Source: Glandiceps talaboti
Lineage: Eukaryota; Hemichordata; Enteropneusta; Spengelidae
Length of the DNA stretch: 64,000 nt
Direction of reading: 5' to 3'
Assembly (NCBI RefSeq): GCF_964340395.1
Contig: NC_135552.1
Coordinates: 813,001 to 877,000 of the forward strand
Under the pieces are notes generated by a model. The model was given only the letters and a program-made list of their open reading frames with translations, was not told the DNA's origin and made no database searches. Shown piece after piece: positions 38,401 to 51,761 of the stretch (the stretch's first letter is position 1; each line of letters opens with the position of its first letter). The position numbers and the translations under genes are program-made.

Positions 38401-41400
38401 CTGAAGCCGGCCGTACTGTGGTGTATTGTGTATTGTCTCCGACCATTTTTGTTTGAGTTTTTTATGGATAGACATGTCTTACGTTGTGGAAGTTATTTGA
38501 CCTGGGAGCGTGAAGCTTAGTGCTGACTGGCTTTGCTGTGTCCATCCACTTTTGACATGTGATTGGCATGACACGGTAATTGTTCATGTAGACAAAACAA
38601 TGGAAACAAAAATAGCAACATTATAATGAGCGTTGCGTCTTTTTACTTTGATATGATTCCGACGATGTATGTGATGTATCACAATGAAAACAATCGACTC
38701 CCAGCAACATGGAAATCAAAACATACAATCGGACTACGCATTGTTTAAAAACAAATGCTATCGTAATGAAAATATTTTATGAAGCTAACTTGCTTTCTTG
38801 AAAACATCATTTCAAATTATTTTATTTGTCTTCCTTTTTTCGCTTTGATCATGGCTACACCGGTGGCGTGGAGAACCCCGCCCCGGTAACATTTACCGAC
38901 TTTCACTGTATGGCGTCACTGTCCAGTTTTTACGTGATTTCAACTGCCTTCACCCATTATTACCTACTCAGTTATATCACTCGGAAATATGTGCAGGGTG
39001 ATGTTTCACTGCGGGTGCTGCCGACAAAACACCACGGAACCATTGTTGTCGGAAGACTAAACTGGTACACCACAATATGTACAGTTACAGATAATACTAT
39101 AATGCAAGCATAATTAGTAATTCATAAGTAAACATTACACAAAGGCTTAGAAGGCTTTTGTAACACGTGGGACCTCGACACCTTTCGTGAGCTGGTTGCG
39201 GTGCCGAAGTTAGTCGAAGCACAGGGGATTAAGGGGGCAAGTATTTTTGCGACTTTCTTGCCAATGCGCGCAATATTTAGAGGTATGAATGCAATTTCAT
39301 TTATTTTTATGGCAAAATAAACATAATTACGAAAAAAAGTATGTACCTTTGCATGTACACTTTAATATAACTTTACTGCCCAACCCACCTTAATATAACT
39401 TTACTGCCCAACCCACCTTAATATAACTTTACTGACCAACCCAACTTAAAATAACTTTACTGCCCAACCCAACTTAATATAACTTTACTGCCCAACCCAC
39501 CTTAATATAACTTTACTGCCCAACCCACCTTAATATAACTTTACTGACCAACCCAACTTAAAATAACTTTACTGCCCAACCCACCTTAATATAACTTTAC
39601 TGCCCAACCCACCTTAATATAACTTTACTGCCCAACACAACTTAATATAACTTTACTGACCAACCCACCTTAATATAACTTTACTGCCCAACCCAACCCA
39701 ACTTAATATAACTTTACTGCCCAACCCAACCCACCTTAATATAACTTTACTGCCCAACCCAACCCACCTTAATATAACTTTACTGCCCAACCCAACCCAC
39801 CTTAATATAACTTTACTGCCCACCCCAACTTAATATAACTTTACTGCCCAACCCACCTTAATATAACTTTACTGCCCAACCTCACCTTAGTGTAACTTAA
39901 ATGCCTAACTCACCTTGGTGTAACATTTCTGGCTGACTCACCTCAGTGTAACTTTACCACCTGATTTACCTTTCTGTAACTTTAACTTTAACTATAACTG
40001 TACTGCCTAATTCACCGTAGTATAACTTTTCTGGCTAGCTCACCTCAGTGTGTCTTTACTACCTAAGAACACCTCAGTGCAGGTTTTTTTGCTGACTCAC
40101 CTCAGTGTAACTATACTATCTTACTCACCACAGTGCAACTTTTCTGGCTAACTCATCTAAGTGTAACTTTAATACCTAAGTCACTGTAGTGTAACTTTAC
40201 AGTAACTGCTTATAAAGTCACTATAATGTAACTTTTCTGCCAAAGTCATCATAGTAACTTTTCTGGCTAACTCGCAATAGTGTATAACTTACCGCATAAC
40301 TCATTGTAATGTAACTTTACCACCTGACTCATTGTAATGTAACTTTACCACCTAACTCATTGTAATGTAACTTTACCACCTAACTCATTGTAGTGTAACT
40401 TTACCACCTGACCCACTGTAATGTAATTTTACCACCTGACCCACTGTAATGTAACTTTACCACCTGACTCACTGTAATGTAACTTTACCACCTGACTCAC
40501 TGTAATGTATCTTTACCACCTAACCCAATGTAATGTAACTTTACCACCTAACCCACTGTAATGTAACTTTATCATCTAACTCACTGTAATGTAACTTTAT
40601 CATCTAACCCACCGTAAAGTAACTTTACCACCTAACCCACTGTAATGTAACTTTACCACCTGACTCACTGCAATGTAACTTTACCATCTAACCCACCGTA
40701 ATGTAACTTTACCACCTGACTCGCTGTAATGTAACTTTACCACCTGACCCACTGTAATATAACTTTACCATCTAACCCACTGTAATGTAACTTTACCACC
40801 TGACCCACTGTAATGTAACTTTACCACCTGACCCACTGTAATGTAACTTTACCACCTGACTCACTGTAATGTAACTTTACCACCTGACCCACTGTAATGT
40901 AACTTTACCACCTGACCCACTGTAATGTAACTTTATCATCTAACCCACTGTAATGTAACTTTACCACCTGACTCACTGTAATGTAACTTTACCACCTGAC
41001 CCACTGTAATGTAACTTTACCACCTGACTCACTGTAATGTAACTTTACCATCTAACCCACTGTAATGTAACTTTACCACCTGACCCACTGTAATGTAACT
41101 TTACCACCTGACCCACTGTAATGTAACTTTACCACCTGACTCACTGTAATGTAACTTTACCATCTAACCCACTGTAATGTAACTTTACCACTTATACTAA
41201 TTCACTGTAATGTTACTACCTAACTAACCTTTGTGTGAAATGTAACTGATGCACTGTATCCTGTTTTGGCACAACCTAGAGTAACTTTGCCACCTAATTC
41301 CATCCATGGCACTGTCAGTATGTTTCTACCATATGCACTGGGTAGTGTATAGGTATATTCTTCATTGTGTTCTAAGTCATATATTACACCTGAAATGGAG

Positions 41401-44400
41401 AGATAATTTTTTTTTATTTTGCAAGTATGTACTAAACAAAAAGAGTTCCAGTAAGGCCAATAGTTCCAAATTTATTACTTTATACAGTGTCTACTTCCAT
41501 GAGAAATGTTCCTTTTCATATTTTCATATATTCATGGTTCACCAAATCAGTATCCACACACTTAGTCAATCATCACACAATCACTGTAGACTATTAGAAC
41601 CATCAACACAATCATCCAACTAGTTAGCATTTGCAAGCAAAAGCAATGTTCCAGAGGACAGGTGTCAGTGAGAAATTTCTCACAAAACTTTCAAAACTTA
41701 AAATAATTGGGTAGCGATCGCTCAACTGATTCTGATGTAATCAGACACAGCACAAAGTGTTTTGAGCGAGACCGCCTTTGAACTTTTTTAATTGCACAAG
41801 TCAACTTGTCTGTTTGTCAGCATGCCCAGTAGAGAGGGGAAGATATTCCAATGTTCCTGATCCTTTACCAAACAAGTAATTGAGAATGACATACTCCCCG
41901 CTATGATTGGGTTTTAAGGAACTGGCAGTTTATGTTGTCATTTTCTTCATATCACTACTCTGATCACATAACAACACTTGTGAACCTAAATCAAACAGAC
42001 TTAGATATGTTGTGTCTGCTCGTTGGACATGGAACATGCCTACTCATGTTGTGTCTCCTCGTTGGACATGGGACATGCCTAGTCTTCAAGATGATGTGAT
42101 GGAATAAACCATCAATAGAAAAGAATGGGTCGGGACCTGTTCAAGCATGTCTGAGTTACGGCTTTGGACATGAAAACTGCGCCAACAAAATCGCTGCCAA
42201 GCAGCCATATCGGATTGTATCACGACAAAAATGGATATGCAAATGTATGTCATAGAACACTGTCCTAATATCAACTTTGAATGAGATCTGTTCAAGCATG
42301 TCTGAGTTATGGCTTTGGACATGGAAAATTTGCAAACAAAATGGCTGCTAGGCGGTCATATTGGATCGTATCACGACAACAATGAATATGCACATGTATG
42401 TCATAGAACATTGTCCTAATACCAACTTTGAATGAGATCTGTTCATCAATTTTTTTCATACATCAATTCACGAGGCATTATAAAGTCTGTATTCAATGTT
42501 TCATGAAAATTGAAAAGCAAATTGCTATATGAATGGCCTGTGAAGTCAACAATGAATGTTACAGATCTACAGCCTCGCTGGGACAGCGATCATTGCCCGG
42601 GTACCTTAACCCTGTGGAAATTCATTTGGCATGGGTTAGCATTTAAAAAAAAAAAAAAAGAAAACACGGAAAATATCTAAAAATATACTCAGTTTCCAGG
42701 GATCTCTGCCTATGTGAATGTCGTTGATATGCCTAGATTGTTATAAGCAGCTGACTTTGTATTTCTGATTGTAAACACGATTGTTTCAAAACAAAGTCCC
42801 ATAGCTGGAACCGAAAGTACAGTGTGTTCTGTGAGTACTTGCGTTTAATGTCGTAGAATGAAAAAATTTGATTGACAAAATAGGATTGATCCAATTGTCT
42901 ATTGACTTTCATTGCCTCAAAACAAGTTGAAAAAAATTATCCAAATGAAATATCAAGCATAAAATATGCATAAATCATGATTTCAATGTCCAATATACCC
43001 CTAGGTAAACCAAACTTCGTAAGTGGAGACCAAAATGCATCGTGAGTAGCGTTGTCTCCTACTGCGTGGAACATGGTAGGGGAAACACGATGTGATCAAT
43101 TGAGAAAGAAAGAAAGCTTGTGTGTCAGGTAAATCAAGAGTTCAAAGCGGGCCCCCTAGGTCCTCTGGAACTAATTAGCATCATCAACACCATCACCCAA
43201 TCAGAACCATCAACACAGTCATCTAATTAGCATCATCAACACCATCACCCAATCAGAACCATCAACACAGTCATCTAATTAGCATCATCAACGCAATCAT
43301 CCAATTAGCATCATCAACACCATCACCCAATCAGAACCATCAACACAGTCATCTAATTAGCATCATCAACACCATCACCCAATCAGAACCATCAACACAA
43401 TCAGCATCAAAGCGACTGCTCAACCAGCATCATCATTCAACATAATCATCCTATTAGCACCATCAACACATCATCCAATCAAAAGCAAGTACATAAGAAA
43501 TGTTAAACTGACCTTCCCCAACATTGACAACACCTACAGACATTCCAAGGAATTTAGACTTTGTCCATACCCAGGTATTCATACATATATTCTTCTTTTT
43601 ACACTCTGCATAAAATGCCGAAACTGGATGGAAAACAAAAGAAACAAGCCTTCATTGAAGACATAGTCCAAGTGGTGTGTTACATGTCAGTTATAGTGCA
43701 AATTTAAATGTTCTCTTTTGTATCTACAGACTTATTGATTTTTATTGACCAATTTCCTATTTGATCCTGAACATGGATAGCAAAAACAGCGCCAATTGCT
43801 TTAGTTAAAGCACAACTGTACAGTTTTTAAAAATACCGCCAATGGCACTGTAGCACAACTGTACAGTTTTTAAAAATGTTTATCCATATGCTAGTCCATG
43901 CTAACAATAGGTGTTCATCTGCTGAATGACTATCCAGTTGCCTATCCAGCCATGTTGCTATCTTTACGATATACTCTATTATTTGGCTGCAATGGGCGTG
44001 GTCATGTTGTAAGATATATTTGCATACATTTTTGTATGTTTTTGTTGACTTGCGTACAAATTCCTGATATTATGTTCACAATATATGTGATCACAAGTCA
44101 TTGAGAATGACATAGTCCCCGCTATGATTGGGTTTTAAGGAATTATCACTACTCTGATCACGCAACAACACTTGTGAACCTAAATCAAACAGACTTAGAT
44201 ATGTTTGTCTGCTTGTTGGACATGGAACATGCCTACAACAATAAAGGATGGGTCGGGTATGGGAAATCGTATCACGACGAATGTATATGCACATGTATGT
44301 CATAGAACACTGTCCTAATACCAACTTTGAATGAGATCTGTTCAAGCATGTCTGAGTTATGGCTTTGGACATGGAAAATTCGCAAACAAAATGGCTGCTA

Positions 44401-47400
44401 GGCAGCCATATTGGATTGTATCACGATGAAAATGGATATGCACATGTATGTCATAGAACACTGTCCTAATACCAACTTTGAATGGGATCTTTTCAAGCAT
44501 GTCTGAGTTATGGCTTTGGACATGGAAAATTCGCAAACAAAATGGCTGCCAGGCCAGTTCAGTTGTGTTTAAAATGTTGATCCATGCTTGGTATAGGTGT
44601 TCAATTGGTGAATCCAGTTGCTTATCCAACCAAGTTGTTATCTTTGCAACATTAGCAATCAATTGGCTGTTGCTATGGTGTGGTCATGTTACTAGACATA
44701 TTTGCATACATTTTTGCAATATTCCTGATCGTTTGGCTGTTGCTATGGGCGTGGTCTTGTTGCTAGTTACATTTGCATACATTTTTTGAATATTGATTCA
44801 TTTGTCTATTAATCCCTGTTATCTTTGCAATATACATGATCGTGTGGCTGATGCTATGGGTGTGGTCTTGTTGCTAGGCACATTTACAAACATTTTTTGA
44901 ATGTTTATTCATTTGTCTACTGATTCCTGTTATATTTTCAATATACGCGATTTGATTATTGCTATGGGCATGGTGGGCTTGTTGCTAGGCAAATTTTTAT
45001 ACATTTTTAAATGTTTGACTTGCCTATTAATCCGTGTTGTTATCATTGTGAAATACACCACCGTTTGGCTGTTGCTATGGGCGTGGTCATGGTTGCTAGG
45101 GATATTTGCATACATTTTTGAATGTTTACTCACTTGCCAACCAGATGATGTTGTTATTTGACAAAAATATATTGCCATTTGGTTGTTGCTATGGACATGG
45201 TCATGGTTGCTAGGGCCAATTGTATTAAAATATTTTGAAGAAACTCTCCAGAATAACACTTCTTGAAACATCTCACCAAGTTTCAGTCTCACTGACCAAG
45301 TACATTTTTGAGATAAATTTTTGACCAACATTCACATTTTTACACCCTAATTTGCATATTACTGATGAGATCATTATATGTTTAATATTTCTTCATCTGT
45401 GCACCCCGGCAAGCATCCCACTTAAATTTTAAAATTTTTAGCATATTTACATATTTAGCATATTTGCATTTGCATATTTAGCATATTTGCATATAACTCA
45501 TGGAATCATCATGTCATGAAACAATCTTAATCAGCACACCGCTACTAACTTTTTATACCAAATTTCAGAACGAACTGCACAGTAGTGTTTGTGTTATAAG
45601 ATTTTTGAACAAAAATCACAGTTTTTAACCCAAATCACACAAGGGTGGTAAGATCATTTTGATTTGAACAATTTCCCAACTAGACACCCAAAGTAATGGA
45701 CCCACCAAAAATCATAGCAATCTGTCCAATAGGTTTTAACTTTAAGTTGTTTTCACACACACACACACACACATACATCCACACACACACACACACACAC
45801 ACACACCTTGCCATGCCTATAGCACTACTGAACCTTATCACTTCACTTGTGCTAAAAATCAAAAGGTCAAGATATAAAGAGAAAGCTTATCTTTCTATAG
45901 ACATGTAAATGGAGTCTTTGATTATTCAACTTTTTGAGTTCTGTCAAAGTCATACCCCCCCCCCCCTCACTTGTGTGTTGTGTTGTGTTGTGTTGTGTTG
46001 TGTTGTGTAAGATGATTAACATTTTGGCAATTTTTACATGGAAATGTTTTGTAATGTTAGACTTTCCAGGGATACAAATGTATGTCATGTTGGGTTTTCA
46101 ATACAATTAGTAATAATATATTTTTGTATTTGGCCACCTTAAAGTGTACATATCTAGGAATGTAACCCTTTCTCTGTCGTCTAAAAATTTGTGAAATGTG
46201 AAATGTGCTTTTTAATCACAAATATGGCCACTACCTTGCTTCCAGGCAAGGTCCTGAAATTATAAAGTGACTTGCATAAGCCTCACAGTCAAACCTAAGT
46301 CATGATTATCACCAATCTGATTAAAATCTGATCTGGTAAAAGCTGCCAGATGCCTTTATTTACCTCTATTTCCATCGTTTTGTGCCGTTTGTTTTATTCT
46401 GAGTGATCGCCACCTTCCCACATCTGAACCTGTGTAATGGACAATCCCATTGAATGTCGACAATATTGTAAGGTTGTCACAACCAATCAGCACGCTTTAA
46501 TTTCTCCAGTGTGTGCAGCTGCCAACGTAGCGCTCATTCTGATTGGCCAATCGAAAGCGCGAGATTCAAACGCGATTGTCTATTACATAGGTTCAGATGT
46601 GGGAAGGCAGCGATCACCCAGAACAAAACAAACTACACAAAACAATGTACATTTAGGTAAATAAAGGCATCTAGCTGCTTTTACCACATCATATTTTAAT
46701 CAGATTGGATTATCACTTGAAATGTTTTATTCAAAAGCTATGAAGATAACCCGAAGTTGGCTATTTGAACTTGAAGAAGACTTTGATGGTCAAAGGTTAA
46801 GGTCATAAAAGAAAGCTCATATTTGATAATATGGCTGGGGTAGGTATTATATATATTATACCGCCAAAGTTATGATGCATATTGTGAAATTCAACAAATG
46901 TGGCTGCCATTCGGCCATATTGAATTCAGTCATTAAACCAAGTGATGTGCATATGTCTCACATTGTGTGATACCTTTGTGCCAGGTTTGGTGGAAATTAG
47001 TTGATGCATGTCAGAGATATAAGGGTGAACACAAGCACACATGCACAGTTGGACAGACACAAGCAGTTGGGGACAAATTAGTCTTAACATTATTAATTAA
47101 GATATTACACTTTTTTTTTCAAAGACAAGATGGATAAGATACTAGAATCATCCCAGCAAAAAAAGGCTTCCCTCAAAAAAAATTCTATATACTTACTTAA
47201 AAAGTCAGTCTAATGATACACTCTCTCTTTAACACACAGATTATCAAAATCCCTACTGATGAATCACTTGATCTAAATCCTTGTCATTTCAATATGTCCT
47301 TACTGCTGAAATCTACAAGTTACTTCATGGAAAATCATAAAACATGAATGCTACTGAATTGTGGAGTATCTCAGCTTACCTGGTGGGTGATGGGACACTT

Positions 47401-48823
47401 GCTCTGCTACATACGTTATTCTATCATTTTGCAAACCATTTGCTGATTGGTTATCTTCTGTATTTCCATTAACAGTGCTATTCTGCGATTGGCTTATGCT
47501 AATAATATTGCTCTCTGTTGCTAGGCAGCTGTAATTGTGAGGAACTTCCCAGGAACAGTGGAATGTTTCTCCAATAATTGGATTGTATGGTTTCTTGGCA
47601 ATGGAACCCTGTAAATAACAATTTTTCTATATTATTCCTGAATCAGTACTCTACATTGAATACACTACTCAGGGGTTAAAAATTACTGTGGTCCGAAGAC
47701 CCGGACTAGTGCAATTTCTTGTTGGACTAGTAGTTTTAAAATCATGCTAGTCCCACGGACTAGTGAAAATTGCTGAGAAAACCCACAATGTTGTTTGACA
47801 ATAATAACTGCTGGAACCATGACACGCTAGTGTGCATGAACATTTATTCAAGCATACCGTTAGTACATAATAATACTACAGATTGTAGGTACGTACGGGA
47901 AGTATGTTGTCATGTCAATTTTTGACATTGGTCCGATAGATAAAAATGGGAGAATAAAAATATACACTTATTGTCAAAGAATAACTACTCCGTTTTGGTT
48001 CTGCAGTAGAATTAAAGTCGTAAATGATCTGCTTTGGACATGATTTGCAATCATCGATATAGGAGTAAGGCTGCCATTTTGCAATAGCCCACTTGAGCGA
48101 TGACGTATTGTATAATTCATAACTGCAAATGCATCGCATTAAACACTGTGTTTCCAACAAATTTTTATGATAAAATGTCCCTTTCACTTCAATTAAATAA
48201 ATTCAAGATCAAATGTGTAAAGCTAAACTGAAATGAAGTGTTTTATTTTATTTTACTGAATCATTCACAAGTTTACAATATGAATCCAACGATTTGAAAC
48301 TACTCAATGGTTATTAAGCTAGTGGCATGGTTTAACATGGGTACCTACATTTGTATCATAACATTGATGTATTAGGGAAGACATGCACAGTTTAACATGG
48401 GTACCTACATTTGTATCATACATGTACATGATGTATGCATGAGAGGCCAAGTCTATGTCATTATGCTGGGGAACTAACAAGTTAAACAATCTCAAATTTG
48501 GGTCACCTGTCAATTTTATTCCTGGGCCATTTACATGATAAATCATGATATCATCAATTGTGATTTTTAACATTCAAACTGAAATAAATTCTTTAGACCC
48601 CCCCCCCCCCATATACTTGGCACCTGTATGCCCCACTGCTGAGCACTGTAGCCCCTATATTCAATTTTGAGCTCTGCAAATATGTTAATGATATGCAAAT
48701 CATTATGCAAATGAGACAGGCAATCTATTTTATCAAATTTGTGGAGAAACCTTTATGCATACATGTATGTATGTATGTATGTATGTATGTATGTATGTAT
48801 GTGTGTGTACGTGTGTGCATGTC

Positions 48824-48855
<32 letters not shown>

Positions 48856-51730
48856 TGTATGTATGTATGTATGTATGTATGTCTGTCTGTCTGTCTGTAT
48901 GTATGTATGTATGTATGTATGTATGTATTATCCAACTCATTTTTCTGATCATTGTATGATTTCTGTTGGGTTTAGGTTACCACATACTCAGATAGATAGT
49001 GAGTTCTAATCTTAATGATTCACACCAATCTTTTGTGTGGTCAGATCGTAACCATTTTGTCAAGGGTTTGACAGATCCAGTAGTCAAATGTAATTTCAAT
49101 AATTTAGTCAGTAAGAATTATGAAACTGATATGACTGGTATTAATTCATTATATATAGTTAGTGACTTTACTGATACTGTTCACTCTGCTTGTAAACATC
49201 TCAGAAAGAAATCACTGAATAACAAGCGGAGAACTAGTAAGCCTTGGTATAACAGTTCCTGCTATCGTTTGAAGAAAGAGATCATTAGGATTGGAAAATT
49301 ACTGCACAAATCTCCAAATGATTCAATTTTAAGGGGAATGTTCTTTCAATATAAGAAAATATACACAAAGCAATTGCGTTATAGTAAAAGGAAATTTAGA
49401 GAAAACACGCTGTCTGTTATTGCCAATGCTGAGAAAAATGATCCTAAAAAATTTTGGAACTTGGTTAATTTACTGAAAAATAAGAAAGATTCAAATGATA
49501 ATAACATCACTTCTGATGTATGGGTGGAGCATTTTAAATCGCTTGCTCAAAAAGGATTATGCTCTAAAAATTTTGATGATAATTTTGAAGCGAAAGTCAA
49601 GAGTAAGCTCAGTAATGGTTTTGATTTTTCCTTTAATGAGGTACTTGATTCTTCTATTAGTGATACTGAAGTTTCTGCTGCCATAAAAACACTTAAATCA
49701 GGTAAAGCATGTGGGGATGATGGGATATTAAATGAAATGTTGAAATGTGGCTCAGCCATACTAATGCCTGCTTTACTTAAACTTTTAAATACAATTATGA
49801 AAAGTGAAATATTTCCATCTATTTGGAGTAAAGGTTACATTGTCCCTATTCATAAGTCCGGTTCAAAAGATAACCCTTCAAATTATAGAGGGATTACTAT
49901 AAGTAGTTGTGTTGGTAAACTTTTTACTGTTATTTTAAATAATCGAATTCAGATTTCCATTCAGAAGAATAACTTGTTGAATTGTGAGCAAATAGATTTT
50001 CAGAAAGGTTGTTGTACATCAGATCATGTATTTGTTTTAAAGACATTGATTAACTTCTACAAACTAGATCAAAACATGTGTTTGCTTGTTTTGTAGATCT
50101 TAAGAAAGCTTTTGATAGTGTTTGGCATTTAGGATTGTTCTACAAATTATCAAAACAAGGTTTCAGTAGTAAATTTTTGAATATCATCAAGTGTAGTTAT
50201 GATAATATTCAGTCTTGTATCAAACTCCCAACAGGTTATACTGATTTCTTTTCTTCTCGTATTGGTACAAGACAAGGTTGTAATCTAAGTCCCACACTGT
50301 TCAACCTATTCATTAATGATTTGCCAATGTTACTTCACAGAAAATGTATTGATCCTCCCTTTTTGCTAGATAAGAAATTACCGATCCTGATGTTCGCTGA
50401 TGATATTGTACTGTTGTCAACTTCTAGTCATGGTTTACAACATTCACTCAGATTACTTGAATCCTTTTGCAACAAATGGCAACTAACAGTGAGTCTTAAA
50501 AAGACAAAAGTTATGGTGTTCAATGCTAATTTTAAACCACTTAAATATAGTTTCTTTATTTATAATGAAAGAGTGGACATTGTTGCATCATACACTTATT
50601 TAGGTATGTCATTAACCCCTTCAGGAAATTTCAAAAATACTAGAGTGGCTTTGAAGAATAATGCTTTGAGAGCTCTGTTTACTTACACTAACGTACTGAA
50701 TACACATAATGGAGCTTCAGTTGATGTTCAATTGCATCTCTTTGACTCTTTGGTCAAACCAATATTATTATATGGATCTGAAGTTTGGAGTGCCTACATA
50801 TTCCGTAGAGTTGATGTTGGCAAATTCAATGAATACTTTCTTAAGCCTGTGATGAATGATATTGAATCAACACACATAAAAGCATGTAGATATATGCTTG
50901 GAGTTAACAAAACATCATGTATTCATGCATGTTTAGGTGAATTAGGTCGTTTTCCATTATCAATTACTGTTATTGAAAATGTTGTCAAATATTGGTTTCA
51001 GTTAAAACAAGTTAAAGAGGCATCTTTACTTGATTATGCATACAAATTAGAAATGGGGTTGCATGAAAAACACCAGTCCATATATCTTGATTTTGTTCAT
51101 TCAGTATTTTCATTTTGTAACTGTTCCCATTTTATAGTTGGTGATAATTATAAATTGTCTATTATATTAAAGAAAGTTAAAGATTCTTTGAAATCAAAAT
51201 TTATTGACATGTGGAAGAAATCTGTGGCAAGTAACAACAAACTTCATGTTTATTCAAAAATTAAGTCAACTTTTCAACGTGAAAAATATTTATCTGTTGT
51301 TGGAAACACCTTTGATAGAATAGCTGTTACAAAACTATGGATTTCAAACCATATATTGCCAATTGAAACTGGCCGTTACAAGAATATTGAAAGGAAACAG
51401 AGATTATGCACCTTGTGTAGCTCGAGTATTGGAGATGAATTTCACTGTGCATTACTGTGTAAAAATGAAAAAAATTCAGAAGATAAGAGATGAATACTTG
51501 GATATTTTATTTAGTTTACAGTCACAGTTACTTAAATTTGATAATCATTCTCTATTTAAGTACATTTTTTCATTTGTAGATGATACTATAGCAAGTGTCA
51601 CAGCTAAATATCTCAGTGATATACTTAATATTTTCAAGACATTATAAACATCAGTGTTTCATTTGGTATATTTTCTTGCCAATGTCACTTCTTGTGTACA
51701 CGGCTTAATAAATAATAAATAAACAAATAA

Positions 51731-51761
<31 letters not shown>

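Noticed and set aside
47915-48573. Minus-strand frames of 90 and 84 codons as host exons
   Set aside because: No family resemblance and not in phase with the ORP exons; the ORP coding sequence is already complete across this intron.
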